Assembly: GCA_963662175.1 (NCBI GenBank) | Contig: OY759224.1 | Coordinates: forward strand, 22,639,489-22,703,488 | Length of the DNA: 64,000 bases | Direction of reading: 5' to 3' | DNA from: Aradus depressus | Taxonomy: Eukaryota; Arthropoda; Insecta; Hemiptera; Aradidae | Part shown: positions 10,201-23,600 of the stretch, in pieces | Position numbering within the stretch: position 1 is the first letter of the stretch | Layout: each line of letters begins with the position of its first letter | Program-made: the position numbers and the translations under genes | Notes under the pieces: model-generated | Seen by the model: only the letters and a program-made list of their open reading frames with translations | Database searches by the model: none | Told to the model about the DNA's origin: nothing

Positions 10201-13200
10201 ACCCTAATGTCAATTTGGGGAGAAACAGAACTAAGTCGACTTGATGCTTTTTTATTTTGAGGCAATAAAAATATACAAATATTTATCTTTTAATGCGACT
10301 TGAGTATTTTAATGAATGGTTTAGAATAACTGTAGTTATGAAAGCAAGAAAATTTAATGCCATTGTGGTGAAATTGACAGTTCAAAATTTGAAAGCGCTC
10401 AGCTGTAAAATTGGGTTTCTATCACATAGTGCAATTTAGCTCCGAGGTACAGAATTGTAACGAACTTCTAGATTCAATCTATATTTTTTATTCGATACTT
10501 GCGTTGCATAGAAAGTTTTAATCGATACTATTGGTGAGTAAACGTATCGTTACTATTCGGTATCGATTGAACACTACCAATACGTCGACTGTCCTAATAT
10601 TGATAATGGCAAACAAACCGACATTACTAATAAAATATATATATATTGTTAATTCATTCGATTGTTTTATGCTTTGATTGTAAGAATGCAGCGGACGCAC
10701 CAATGGAAACTCGAGGAGATCGTATAGAAATTGCAAAAAGATCAGCAGAGCTGTGTCGTCAAGAAACTGGCGTCTCTGAAGGTAATGACAACAATTTTGT
10801 ATTGATATAAATCAATATATATATTGATATAAACAGACTTGTATATATACAATTTGTCTGACTATCTAATTTAATATCTGTTTATAATATATTTTTCAAC
10901 TGCTATATTCGTCTCTTATTTACACTTTTGGTTTTTTACAAGTTAGCAGATATAGATATTTCGAGAAGAAACTTTTTTATGCTGTTCATTAAATTCTTTT
11001 TATAGAAACATATGTTATGACCTCTTTGATAAGCCTTTAATCTGGATCTATAGACTATAAATTATCTTAGCCAGTGGCGGATTTCCATATTTGGCGCCCT
11101 AAGCAATTTTCGGAGTTCGCCCCCACCCCCTCCACCCTGGATTTTTTAAAAACATTTTATTTTGAATAATTAATCTTTATTTTCATTTTCTTAAACATTG
11201 AAATTTATAAATAATATATAATTTATAAATTTCGCATTTTTATAATCTTATAAATAACATATATATGTTTTCATAATTTATACAATCACTCGTCTCGCTT
11301 TTTGTACCGCAAATTGACTAATCACGTCGTTATAATCTATCGTTTTAGTTAAATCAGATTCAATTGCCAAGCTCGCTAACGCGTTTAATCGATCTTGAGA
11401 TATCTGTTGATCTCAAATAATTTTTTATCCGCTTGAGAGACGAGAAAGACCGTTCTGCACTCGCATTTGCGACCGGTGTACAAACAAACATTCGCAAAGC
11501 GATTTCTATGTTTGGGAAAACCTCTTGCATTTCACTATCTTTTAGATATTGCAATAATTTACCGGGGCGCATGTGTTCCTTATCGAAATTGGCATTATCA
11601 CAGTGGGTTTTGAAATGCAAACACTCGTCAACAAAACACTCTTCTAAATCTTTCGGATACAAAATACGTAATTTTTCTGCGCTTTTACGAATTTCGTCGG
11701 GATTCAATCGTCGGAGTTCTATCAAAACAAAGTATTTTTCATGAATATGTTCATACGCTTCACCCCTACGTTTCAATTCGCATATCAGTTTGTCTAAAAT
11801 CACGTAAAATGTATTAAACTTAAAATCCGGCCTAGCTGTAAAAACAGTTTCATTATCATGGGTTTCGTCGAATGGAACTGTTCTCTTTCTTTTTCGAGAG
11901 ACGTTTGCTTCGTACTCCTTAACATAGTCAATTTGTAGCGCTTTCTTTTCGTACGAATCAAATTCATCTCGCATAGACTTCAAAAAGTCACTCAAACTTT
12001 TGAACAGTTTGCACACTTCAGCTATGTTCATATAGACTGCTTGGACTAATTTATTAACTTTGTTTAATCGTTCCAGAATAGGGTTCCAAACACACAGCAT
12101 AAAATCTGTTTCTAATTTATGCAATTTGTCAATAAGACATTTCGCTTCGCATTTCGTTTCTGGTTCGGATGATTTACAATATCAAAAAAAAAACACGCCC
12201 CTTGACAACTTTCAGCTGCAGAACTTCCAACAAAATTTAAAGAATGCGCTGAACAAGGAACGAAATCTATCAAAGCATTAATAGCTATTATAAGCGCTTG
12301 CAATCCTGCATATACACCAGCCATGTTGAAAGCATTATCGTACGATTGACCTCGGTAATCAGATATATCAATCCCATACGATCGCAGCACTTCCAGGGCA
12401 GCTCCTAACTTGTCAACCGCTTTATGTCCAACATGGTCCAAAAATTTCAAAAATCGCTCGACTGGGGTACCATTATTTGGAACATATCTAACTATGAATG
12501 ACAATTGGTCTACATGCGAAATATCAGGTAGAATCTAATATAATTGAAAAATATTTCGCTAATATATCGCGAAAAATTATTTGCTTGTTTTTCGAAGCCA
12601 TAATTTGAATAACTTATTCGCAAATAGTTTTTGATAAATAAGAAACGTGACCCTTGCCTTTATTGCCGTATCTTTCTATGTGACTTGCAAGAAACGGATC
12701 GAATTCTGCAATTAACTCTAAAGCCATACAATAATTCCCATTGCGACTGGAACCAAATTTCTCATCATGACCCCTGAAGGCGAGCCCTCAATAGCTAATG
12801 ATTTGACTGCAGAGTGACTAAACTTCTATCAATCCGATTTACAACAATCACTCGTTCTTTTAATTTGATCTCACAAAGTTTGTGAGCCGCAGAATTTTCA
12901 TGCGTAACAATCCAAGTAGACGCATTTCTCCAATCACTGAAACCTTCTCTAGAAAACTGAGAATCTCCATTAAAAAGAAGACAAGGAGCGCAGTACACGT
13001 TGCCAGTACTTTCAGAATAGACAAACCATGTTCGTGATTTTTCTTCTCCGTTGAGATGTTTTCGCATAAAAAAGTTCGATGAAAAATAACGACTTACATT
13101 GTTGAAAATTCGCTTTGACTTTGAAAAATCACAATTTTTGTTTTGATCAAAGCCATGTAACGCTATGTAATCTCGCGTCTTTTCATCGACGTCCTAAAAA

Positions 13201-16200
13201 GCAGGGTCTTTATTAAACGGATCTAAGGTGACTTGAACTTCTTTTAAGTGACCATCAGCATCCACTGTAGAATTAGTACCATCAGCTTCATCTATTAAAT
13301 AAACCAAATATACATATCACAACTGAAACAAAGCATGATGCAAACAAAATTATAATATAAATAAATGAATGAATAAATAAATAAATAAACAAAATGAACA
13401 ATGAATAGTAAATAATACTTAATAAAAAATAAATTGATTAATTAACACAAATGAATAAATAAGCCCAGCCAATTTTACCAGTTGCAGAATTAGGATTTGG
13501 ATCAGGTTCGTTCGAAATTGGATTTGGTAGTAAGGAACCACTACTTGAAGGAGCATCAGGATCACCGACGTCATTGTTACTCTGAAAATTCAATTTCAAA
13601 AGTTATTAATATGTTGAGTATTAATATACTGACACTTTGATAATAAAATTTAATTCATCAATTTTTACCGAATGTTTATGATTTCCAGTATTGGAAAAGA
13701 AACTTTGCAATTTATGCGTGTTTTTTAATACTTCCTGCAATTGTTTTTCTTTTTCGCGAGTTCGTTTGCGGTACTCTGCTCCGCTCAGCTTCTTCTTTAC
13801 GTCACCCATTTTAATTCTTGCAAAATACTTGTAACAAAGAGACTGTAAATTTTTGCGACAAGGAAACAGGTTCCATGAAAATCGAGAAACACAATGAACG
13901 ATTTGAGGTTAGGGCATTTGATTAGAAATCTAGTCGCTCAAGTTGGTAATCGAAATGGCGCGAACATTTGAAACGCACACACTTTAATAACTTATATTTT
14001 ATTTGAAAAAAATATTTAGTTTTTTTTTATTTAATTTTTTTATTAATCAATAGTTTTCATCTCATTAAAAAAATAATGAATTTAATTTTTTTCCGCCGTG
14101 AAAAATTTTCCGCCCTGCGCAGGTGCTTACTTTGCTTCTAGAGAAATCCGCCACTGATCTTAGCATAATTAATTTGTGAATATAAGTTTATTGGTATTTA
14201 AGAATAGCAAGTTGAGTGTACTTTTTTATTAATTATAATGTCATAATTTTAAAGCATGACTTGAGAAATTCTGGAAGTTGTGTTGGGAGCCATAAAAAAG
14301 TCTCGGGCGATGATAACCATGGCAGTTTTTCGCCCTAAAACCACAATCTATCTCTCTGTATAAACAATGATATACTCCAAGCATCATAAGGATAATGAAA
14401 ATAACTATTTATCTTATTTTTTGTCAAGAGTTTTTTGTATTTCCCACTTGGAGAACATGGCTGAATAAGATATAACAAATTTAAGTCTCAAGCTAATGAA
14501 GATTTTTTTGGAGGTTGTTGTGTGTATTTAATAAAAGAACATACTTCAGAATTAGCGTGTTGGCCTATTGAGATTATCGCTGGTTCGAAACCCGGCCGAG
14601 ACCCGATTTTTTTTATCTGAAGAAACATTGTGTATATCGTCCTTCGGATGGGAAGTTAAGTGATGGACCCGAGCCTGTGCGACGTCAGGTACTCGTTAAA
14701 GAACTATGTAAATAAATCTAGGTATGCAACATTTAGGACTCTCACTGTCGAGTCGGCCGTATGTCCACCAGAGTGGCGAAAGAAAGTCTGATAGAAAGCG
14801 ATATTACCTAGTAGTTAAAGCCCGGGCATTATAACACAATTACGTAATTGGTTGTACACTCACTAGCTTATTTTGCAGAGTCAGCTTTCAGTCATATTGA
14901 CCATTTTCAGAGCTAACATTACACTTGACATGTCAAAAATTGCAATAAATAAAATCTATAAGCACATAAACTTAATAATAAATTTAATATATTAATTTAC
15001 AAATCTTTTGACTTTAGCACTTACATTTTGTCTGTCATGTGTAGAGTTAGCACTAAAGATGGTCCATATGAATGAAAGCTGGGACTGCAAAATGAACTAG
15101 TTGGTGGAACTCTACTCTCAAGCTAACAGTTTTGAGAACAATCCACATAATTTTTATGTTACGTACCAAAATTGATAGGGACCCTTATGGAAAGCTCACT
15201 GTTACACAATTATAACCTATTATCAATCATAGCTACAGTAATATATCCGGAGGGGCGGGAAGAATGGAGAAATTTTATTGAAATTTAATTACGCTGCTAA
15301 GAAAAAAAAAAAAAGTTATAAACCTTTTGGGTGGAATATTGTTGAAAATGTACTATTATGATTAGCTGATAATATTACCTGAATGCTCACATCAGGTTTG
15401 TTTTCGATGTCTCTAGAGATGCTCATATCTCGCCCTGGTACTCCGAGTTGAAATGGCTCAAACCCTCCTACCGCCGTGATTACCTCCTAGGTTTCTTCCT
15501 CTTACAGATGTTAAAATCCAAAGAACCCTACTACCTTTACCAAATGTTGCAATTCCAGTCCTCCGTCCACTAAAGACACACCAGATCCTGTCCTTCGAAC
15601 CTCTTCATCCCTTCCCATCGCTCCTCTGCCTTCCACAACTCTCTTGTACAAGCCTCCTCCCTCTGGAACTGCCTGCCTCCCCTCATCCGTCACTCTCCTT
15701 CCGTAGCCTCCTTCACATCCTCGCTATTCCAATGCCTCCTCAATAAACAATCTTCTCCCTCTGAATAGCCTCTTACTCCCCATCATCCGTACTTTCCCAT
15801 CAATTTTTTTTTCTTTTTCATATTAATTTTATTCATCTTTTTTCCATCTTCATCCTTTCATTTTATTTTCAGTTTTTCTTAAATTAGCTTTATTGCAAGC
15901 CTGGGTATATATTTTAAAATTTATTTTATATTCTTCTATAGGTTAGGTTAGGTTTTTGACTCATGCCCGGGCTTTAACTACGAGGTCATATCGCCTACTA
16001 CCAGAGAGCTCTTTCGTCACTCTGGTGGACATGAGCCCGACTCTACTGTGGGAGTCCTAAATTTTGCCTACCCTAAATTTTTATTCACCTCGGGTAGGGG
16101 TCTTTAACGAGTACCTGACATCGTACAGGCTCGGGACCATCGCTTAACGTCCCATCCGAAGGACGGCGTGCTTAAGTTTATTTTACCTCCCAGATACTAT

Positions 16201-17308
16201 TATTTTATTTATTTATTTTTTTACTTATTTCATTATTATCTATTTTATTTTTATTTTATAGTATTTTCTTATTTAGTTATATCCATTCTGTCCCTGTTTC
16301 TATCCACTGCAGCACTTTTATCTCATTACTAATATTTTATTTGTATTTGTATTTGTTGCTCTGTTCAGTGACTTTCATGTATTTATTCTTAGGGGACCTC
16401 AGTCCCAGAATAAAATTTATTTTCATTTCATTATGAACATGTACACGTGTTTTGTTTTATCATTTTTTATTTTTTTTAATAATACTAAACTTGTATCCAC
16501 TTCCTTTATTTGCGAAACAATTCATAGAAACTTTTATATGCTTATTCGGTATTACTGAACCGATTATTAAATAATACATTACAATATTCAAAATATTTAT
16601 GTTAACTAAATTCATGTTCTCAGATAAAGTTCGGAATTTCCTCACGAAGAACATATTCCCAGATGGAGAGGATGGAGATGTAAGTTGTTATTTATTTTCA
16701 TTATTTGTTTTATCATTATTATTAGAGTCATAATAACTAACTAACTTAAGAAATTAAATAAACTAAAGAATGGTGTTTATAGTGAATATATAGTATCTAT
16801 AAAAAATAAGGGCTAAATGACAATATGAAAGTATAAGGGGAAAAATAAAAATGCGATAATACGCTTTATAATAAAATGTGATAAAGAAATTATTGTTAAA
16901 TAAAACTAATAAATATAAATAAAAATAATAATTGAATTAATAATAACTGTAGGCGCCACGGCCGATTTTATAGAATCAGGGTGGAGCCTACGGTTGAGGG
17001 GGTTATGAACAGTGGACTGTATAAATTGAAATTATTTGTAAAGCACCTACCAATTTAATTCAACCCGGTTATTATCAATTTAGTTTCTACTCGGTTGGAC
17101 CAAAATGTAAAAATTCTGAATTCATATCCTAGCCCGGCTGAACCAAAATGCAAAAATACTAATTTAATATCCTAGCACGGCTGGACCAAAATTCATATCT
17201 TAGCCCGGTAGGACCAAAATGTAAAAATACTGAATTCATATCCGGCCCGGAGGACCAAAATGTAGGCGCCACGGCCGATTTTATAGAATCAGGGTGTAGC
17301 CTACTGAT

Positions 17309-17341
<33 letters not shown>

Positions 17342-20300
17342 TGAACAGTGGACTGTATGAATTTAAATTATTTGTAAAGCACTTACCAATTTCAGTCAGA
17401 GCCCTCCTCGCCCAGGGGCATCTTAACAAATACAAATGGCTGGGCATCGATTGCTATTGTATTAAATACCTTACTGGACGGAAGTCTGGACGTTCTGGCT
17501 GGAGCAGGCAAACTGGCGCCTCAGAGGGAGGCAACGTACTATTTGGGGTCCCAGAGGAAGGCAACTAGACGAGAACACTACCTGAGGCCTCAGAGGGAGG
17601 CAACGTACTATTTGGGGCCCCAGAGGGAGGCAACTAGACGAGAACACTACTTGAGGCCTCAGAGGGAGGCAACGTACTATTTGGGGCCCCAGAGGGAGGC
17701 AACTAGACGAGAACACTACTTGAGGCCTCAGAGGGAGGCAACGTACTATTTGGGGCCCCAGAGGGAGGCAACTAGACGAGAACACTACCTGAGGCCTCAG
17801 AGGGAGGCAACGTACTATTTGGGGCCCCAGAGGGAGGCAACTAGACGAGAACACTACTTGAGGCCTCAGAGGGAGGCAACGTACTACTTGGGGCCCCAGA
17901 GGGAGGCAACGTACTATTTGGGGCCCCAGAGGGAAGCAACGATACAACAGGAATAACTACTGGGGCCGGGTGGGCCACTATGAGCAGACAAGATCAGCCT
18001 CATGGGAAGTAGAAAGGTACTAATCCTTGGTCAACAAGTGGGAGGGGATACCTAATCCTACAAACAATAAATAATAAAAACGGTGGAAAATTCAAGCAAC
18101 TGGCCTTAACAATAACTAAATAAACAATAATTTACCACATTTTCTGTAGACATTTTATAACTGGTCTTCTATTTAATTTTGATTTCACACAGTAATTTCC
18201 GAAAAGGTCCTTAAAAAATATCAAAAGAAAATTCAATTAACCAACTTTTCATTTGGATTTCTAAAGAGATGCCATATTGTTTTCTAAATTTTGCAAAAAT
18301 ATTAAATCTAATCCAAAGGTTTTTAAATTATTTTACTGGGCCAACAGGGAAAATGAATAGCATAGAATTTACTAGAACAAATAATTGGGTTTATTTACTT
18401 AAACTACATACTACAATTAATAACTAAGTGATTAAAAAAAATCAATTTATCTACAAAAAGAAATCTTACAAGCTAATTTTTACATTTACGTTTTAGTCCC
18501 TTTTCTTTCTAAATACTGGCCATTCTTCAAATTTAAGTTATTTTAGGGCATATAAATTGTATAATTAAATTAAAGTACCTTCTTTGTGCATCTATTGCAA
18601 TTAAAACTCCAATTAATCACAATCAATTCACTACAACTTAGTTCTCCACACCTTAAGCCTAAACTCTCACTCCATCTCAACTCAGACCGTCTCATCTCGT
18701 TTTGTTTTTTATTCATGGGTTGTTTTAAAACAAAATGCATTCATATTATTATTCACTAATTTAGTTGCTTCTTGGATTTTATTTTATACTAATAAATATA
18801 GTTAATTTAATAATATTAATAATTTGAATGTGTGTATTTTTTATACATCACAAAAAATACACACTATATTATATTAACTTAGTGGCCTTAGAAGGTGTGG
18901 GTATTTGAATTTCCAACAATTCCCATTCTTTGTTGCTATATTAATTTCCAGCTGTTCGAGAGAATCAAACTATCTTTTTATATCAAAATAAAAGGGTGAA
19001 TTCCTATATAAAAATTTAATGGAAGGATGAACCCAGAATCTTGTTCGCATTCTATTTCTTCTGTATCGATGATAACACACTATAATGGCTTTATCACTGG
19101 AAATTTACTATCCTCGATATAAAATGGTGAGTAGCCTCTTGTGCGGAACCGCGTCACTAATGAGTCAATAACCGTTTAGTAATTTGAATCACAAACCAGT
19201 TTAGTTATTTTTGAGTAGCTCCATTTGCAGACGACCTAACTTAATATAAATGTGTATTTTATTATATATTTTATTTTTCCTCTTGTCCTCTGATACTATG
19301 TTATAGCCCTTATTTATTACATATATACATTATGTATTCCACTATAAACCCCATTCTTTAGTTTATTTTTTTAATTTCTTAATATTATATTTTATTTATT
19401 TTGTTATATTATTGACAACTCTAATATTTGTAAATGTTTTGTTAAGGTAGGACTTCAGTATACAAAGAAAGATTACTAATATAATTTTTTTTAATGAATT
19501 TTCAGAAATTTGCTATTTGTTATTTGAAAGGCATTGGTGTTGTAAGTATAATGTTTTTTTTAGATAATCCTAATATATTATATATCGTAATTGGCGGATA
19601 TCGCTTAATTAATATTTCGGGTTATTATATAAGTATTGTATAATACTAACTGTATTGTTCCAGTCTTTGAGCCCATCCGGCTTTAGTCGATTTCACCAAT
19701 TATCACATCGATACTTGTTGAATTATAGCCCGGTATTTTTTATTTTAAGATTCATAAAGACCTTTCTAAGAAGAAAGACCATTCTCTTGAGCGACTGAAA
19801 GTTTTCTTTAACAACTCTACTCGATACGTCCTTAATCTTTCTCCTAGACAGTGGTGGATTAACCAATAGGCAAACCTAGGCAGGTGCCTAGGGCCCCCGA
19901 TGATAAAGGGGCCCCCGATACTGAAGGCCCCAATGTCTAAAAAAAAAAAACCTTGTCACTTTTAAAATGATTTTACACGCTTTTGGGAAAAATAATTCAG
20001 GTCAAATTTGACAAGGAATTTGACCCGAGTTATTTTTCCCAATAAAAGGTATGAGGGGCCTTCCACTAAAGATATAAATATATATAACTAACGGTTTCCG
20101 CTTTATACCATCGTCAGGTCTAGTTATGAACTAAGTTAGTTTGCAGAGAGCGACCCTTGAAATAGGTACATCTCAGGTGAAAGGGTGCTATTAAAACGAG
20201 ATAGCTAACGGTATAGCCGGGGGACTTTCAAGTTTTAATAGCACCCTTTCACCTGAGATGTACCTATTTCAAGGGTCGCTCTCTGCAAACTAACTTAGTT

Positions 20301-20640
20301 CATAATTAGACCTGACGGGAATAAGTTCCTCATCAGCTTATATATTAACTAACAAATTGAAAACGGAGTTAGTTAACTGTTCGAATGTGATCAAGTTAAA
20401 ATGTTTACGTAAAAAAGTGGTGTTTATTAGTTGTGAATAGTGTTCAATTCACAAAATGCCGTCGCGTGTGTATAAAAGTGGTGCAAGAAAAAGAAAATTA
20501 TCATAAGACAAAAAACTGAAAGAAGATACTGTGATAAAAAAATGCCAAAACTGACGAATTTTTTTTCGACAAAATGAAATCGATGCAAATCAACTAACTG
20601 AAGAACTTGCAGTAATCGCTGAAAACTTTTCGTTGTTTAT

Positions 20641-20671
<31 letters not shown>

Positions 20672-23600
20672 TTTGCAATCACCTAGGGCCCTGCAGAAGC
20701 TTAATCCGCCACTGCTCCTAGATGTTACATATCCCAACATTTTCGATATATTGGTGTACCACATTTTCATTTTTTAGATATAATTAGTTTGCCTTAAACA
20801 TTTATGTTTACAAGATAACACATTCTACTTATATCCTATGTATTGTATATGCTACGGGTAAAGTTAGATTAACGGTTAAACCTAGGATTACCCGGGTAAA
20901 CCTAGTAGTACCCGCTGCCGCTTGGTTAAAGTCCGAAATATAATTGAAATAGTTCACGTTTCGGGCTTTACCCGGGTAAAGTATATGTTAAAGCTAGAAC
21001 CTGTACTACTTCAAATATAGGAACGACGGGAGGGACAGATATATCGTCCCGCCGGCGGAACGTCGGCAAATACGCCCCCAAATTTTGTAATATTTCGATT
21101 TATGTTTGTTCTAGGAATTTATGTACCCAGATGAATGATTATCGCTGTTAGACAGCTTGAGGTGTGGTCGAGCTAATTAATAAGTACCTAATCTTTATAG
21201 TGGAACATACGTCCACTAATGGCCTTGTCATTATTAGTATACCCAACTTTAACCAAGCGGCAGCGGGTACTACGCAGTTTACCCGGGTAATCCTAGGTTT
21301 AACCGTTAATCTAACTTTACCCGTAACATATACATCGAAAGGCATGACAACAGTATTCTACTTATATCCTATGTATTGTATCCATCGAAAGGTAGGACAA
21401 CAGTATTCTACTTATATCCTATGTATTGTATCCATCGAAAGGTATGACAACAGTATTCTACTTATGTTTGTTTGGCCCAATGATTTATTTTTTATACCAA
21501 AAATCTTGACACTTTTATCATTTTATGAATATGTTGATTTATTTAGTTTAATTCATTCTCAGCGAAGGTACTAAATAGTTATGAGGAGATATCGAATAGT
21601 TTATATGACTTTATACTGAATCAATTTCATTTTCTTTTATGATTTGATGAAATTGTTGGTTTATCTTGTGTAAATTCATTCTCAGCGAAGGTACTAAATA
21701 GTTATGAGGCGATATCGAATAGTTTATATGGCTTTATACTGAAACAATTTCATTTTCTTTTATGATTTGATGAAATTGTTGGTATAATTTATATGGCTTT
21801 ATACTGAAACAATTTCATTTTCTTTTATGATTTGATGAAATTGTTGGTATAATTTATATGGCTTTATACTGAAACAATTTCATTTTCTTTTATGATTTGA
21901 TGAAATTGTTGGTATAATTTATATGGCTTTGTACTGAATCAATTTCATTTTCTTTTATGATTTGATGAAATTGTTGGTTTATCTTGTGTAAATTCATTCT
22001 CAGCGAAGGTACTAAATAGTTATGAGGCGATATCGAATAGTTTATATGACTTTATACTGAAACAATTTCATTTTCTTTTATGATTTGATGAAATTGTTGG
22101 TATAATTTATATGGCTTTATACTGAAACAATTTCATTTTCTTTTATGATTTGATGAAATTGTTGGTATAATTTATATGGCTTTGTACTAAAACAATTTCA
22201 TTTTCTTTTATGATTTGATGAAATTGTTGGTATAATTTATATGGCTTTATACTGAAACAATTTCATTTTCTTTTATGATTTGATGAAATTGTTGGTATAA
22301 TTTATATGGCTTTATACTGAAACAATTTCATTTTCTTTTATGATTTGATGAAATTGTTGGTATAATTTATATGGCTTTATACTGAAACAATGTCATTTTC
22401 TTTTATGATTTGACTAAATTGTTGGTATAATTTATATGGTTTTATACTGAAACAATTTCATTTTCTTTTATGATTTGATGAAATTGTTGGTATAGTTTAT
22501 ATGGTTTTATACTGAAACGATTTCATTTTCTATTATGATCTTCTGGAATTGTTGGTTTATCTAGTGACAAACCAGCTGTCAAAGCCATTACTCCATGGCA
22601 AGAATGTTGGTTTAATAATGATTTTGCTACATGAATCACTTATAATTTCTCATTTATAAATTCCAATATTCAAAGGTCGGCCTTTGTGTTGAAGTTCAGT
22701 TCTTCCCTCTCAACGAACATACTATGTCTTGCTCGTTCATTTATATGTCAAATATAATAATTATAATATATGACAGCTATATCTATATTATAATGTATTA
22801 TAGATGTATTATCAATTAATCTAAACAGATGTAATTTTATTTATTTTTCCGATATAGGTGAGAAACAACCAATTCAGGTGGACGTTATTTAGTAAACACA
22901 TAAGGACTATCTCTGGATTAAAAATAGCAAAACTAAACGAAATGGAAGACACTTGTAAAAATGGTATACATGCAAAACAAAACAACAAACAAATAATACT
23001 TTCGATCTATTTTATTATTAAACATTCGTACTATGATCTATGATATGGTATTTTCACTGTTTAGATGATGATTCTAAAGAACTCGATAGTGATGAAATAT
23101 TGGCCATAGGGAGATGTACCGTCACGGAAATTGCGAAACGTAAGAGTTAATATATAAAACAGTGATATAACAAATTATCTATTATTTATATAAATGGACT
23201 AAACTTGAACAACTTATTGTGCATGTTGAAATAAAAAGTTCATCAACATTGTACTTCCCCAGGTAGAATTATATTAAAATATGAAATTTGGCTGAAATCA
23301 AGAGGTGTCTTATTTAAACCTCATAATAATATAAATTTTCTTTCGGTTGAAACAATTCATGGTAATAGGATAACGTCATAAACAGGGCTGTGATTTGTAT
23401 GCAATATAAAAAGCGAAATATGCCCGTATACCAATATGTAAATATATTTGGCAAAATATGTAATTAAAAACTAAAAATATGCGAAAGGCTGGGAAGGAAA
23501 AAATTACCTATAGAATAAAGTAAACTACAGAAGTAGGTAATAGAAAATCTTTATAGACATAAAATTCATTATATAAAAAATATATAAGCAAAAAAATAAA

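Larger units (their letters stand above)
7278..23139 (+). other. OBP domain 1 (exons 1-6)
   Basis: Exon 1 is the signal peptide. Exon 2 carries ELCRQETGVSE, the classic first-cysteine block of OBPs. Exon 3 (56 nt) continues with DKVRNFL. Exon 4 (36 nt) is KFAICYLKGIGV, whose cysteine aligns by its distance to the GV with C3 of classical OBPs. Exon 5 ends with EDTCKNG (C4). Exon 6 has AIGRCTVTEI (C6). C2 and C5 are missing, as in 'Minus-C' OBPs, leaving the C1-C3 and C4-C6 pairs. Intron 5 is only 101 bp; introns 1-4 are 2.8-5.8 kb. Confidence 0.75.

Noticed and set aside
15511..15693. 60-codon minus-strand ORF
   Set aside because: Shadow of the CR1/L2-like coding fragment on the + strand.
16951..17400. 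LTR retrotransposon with two short LTRs
   Set aside because: The duplicated 105-bp segments lack TG...CA ends, a primer-binding site and any gag/pol between them. A local duplication is simpler.
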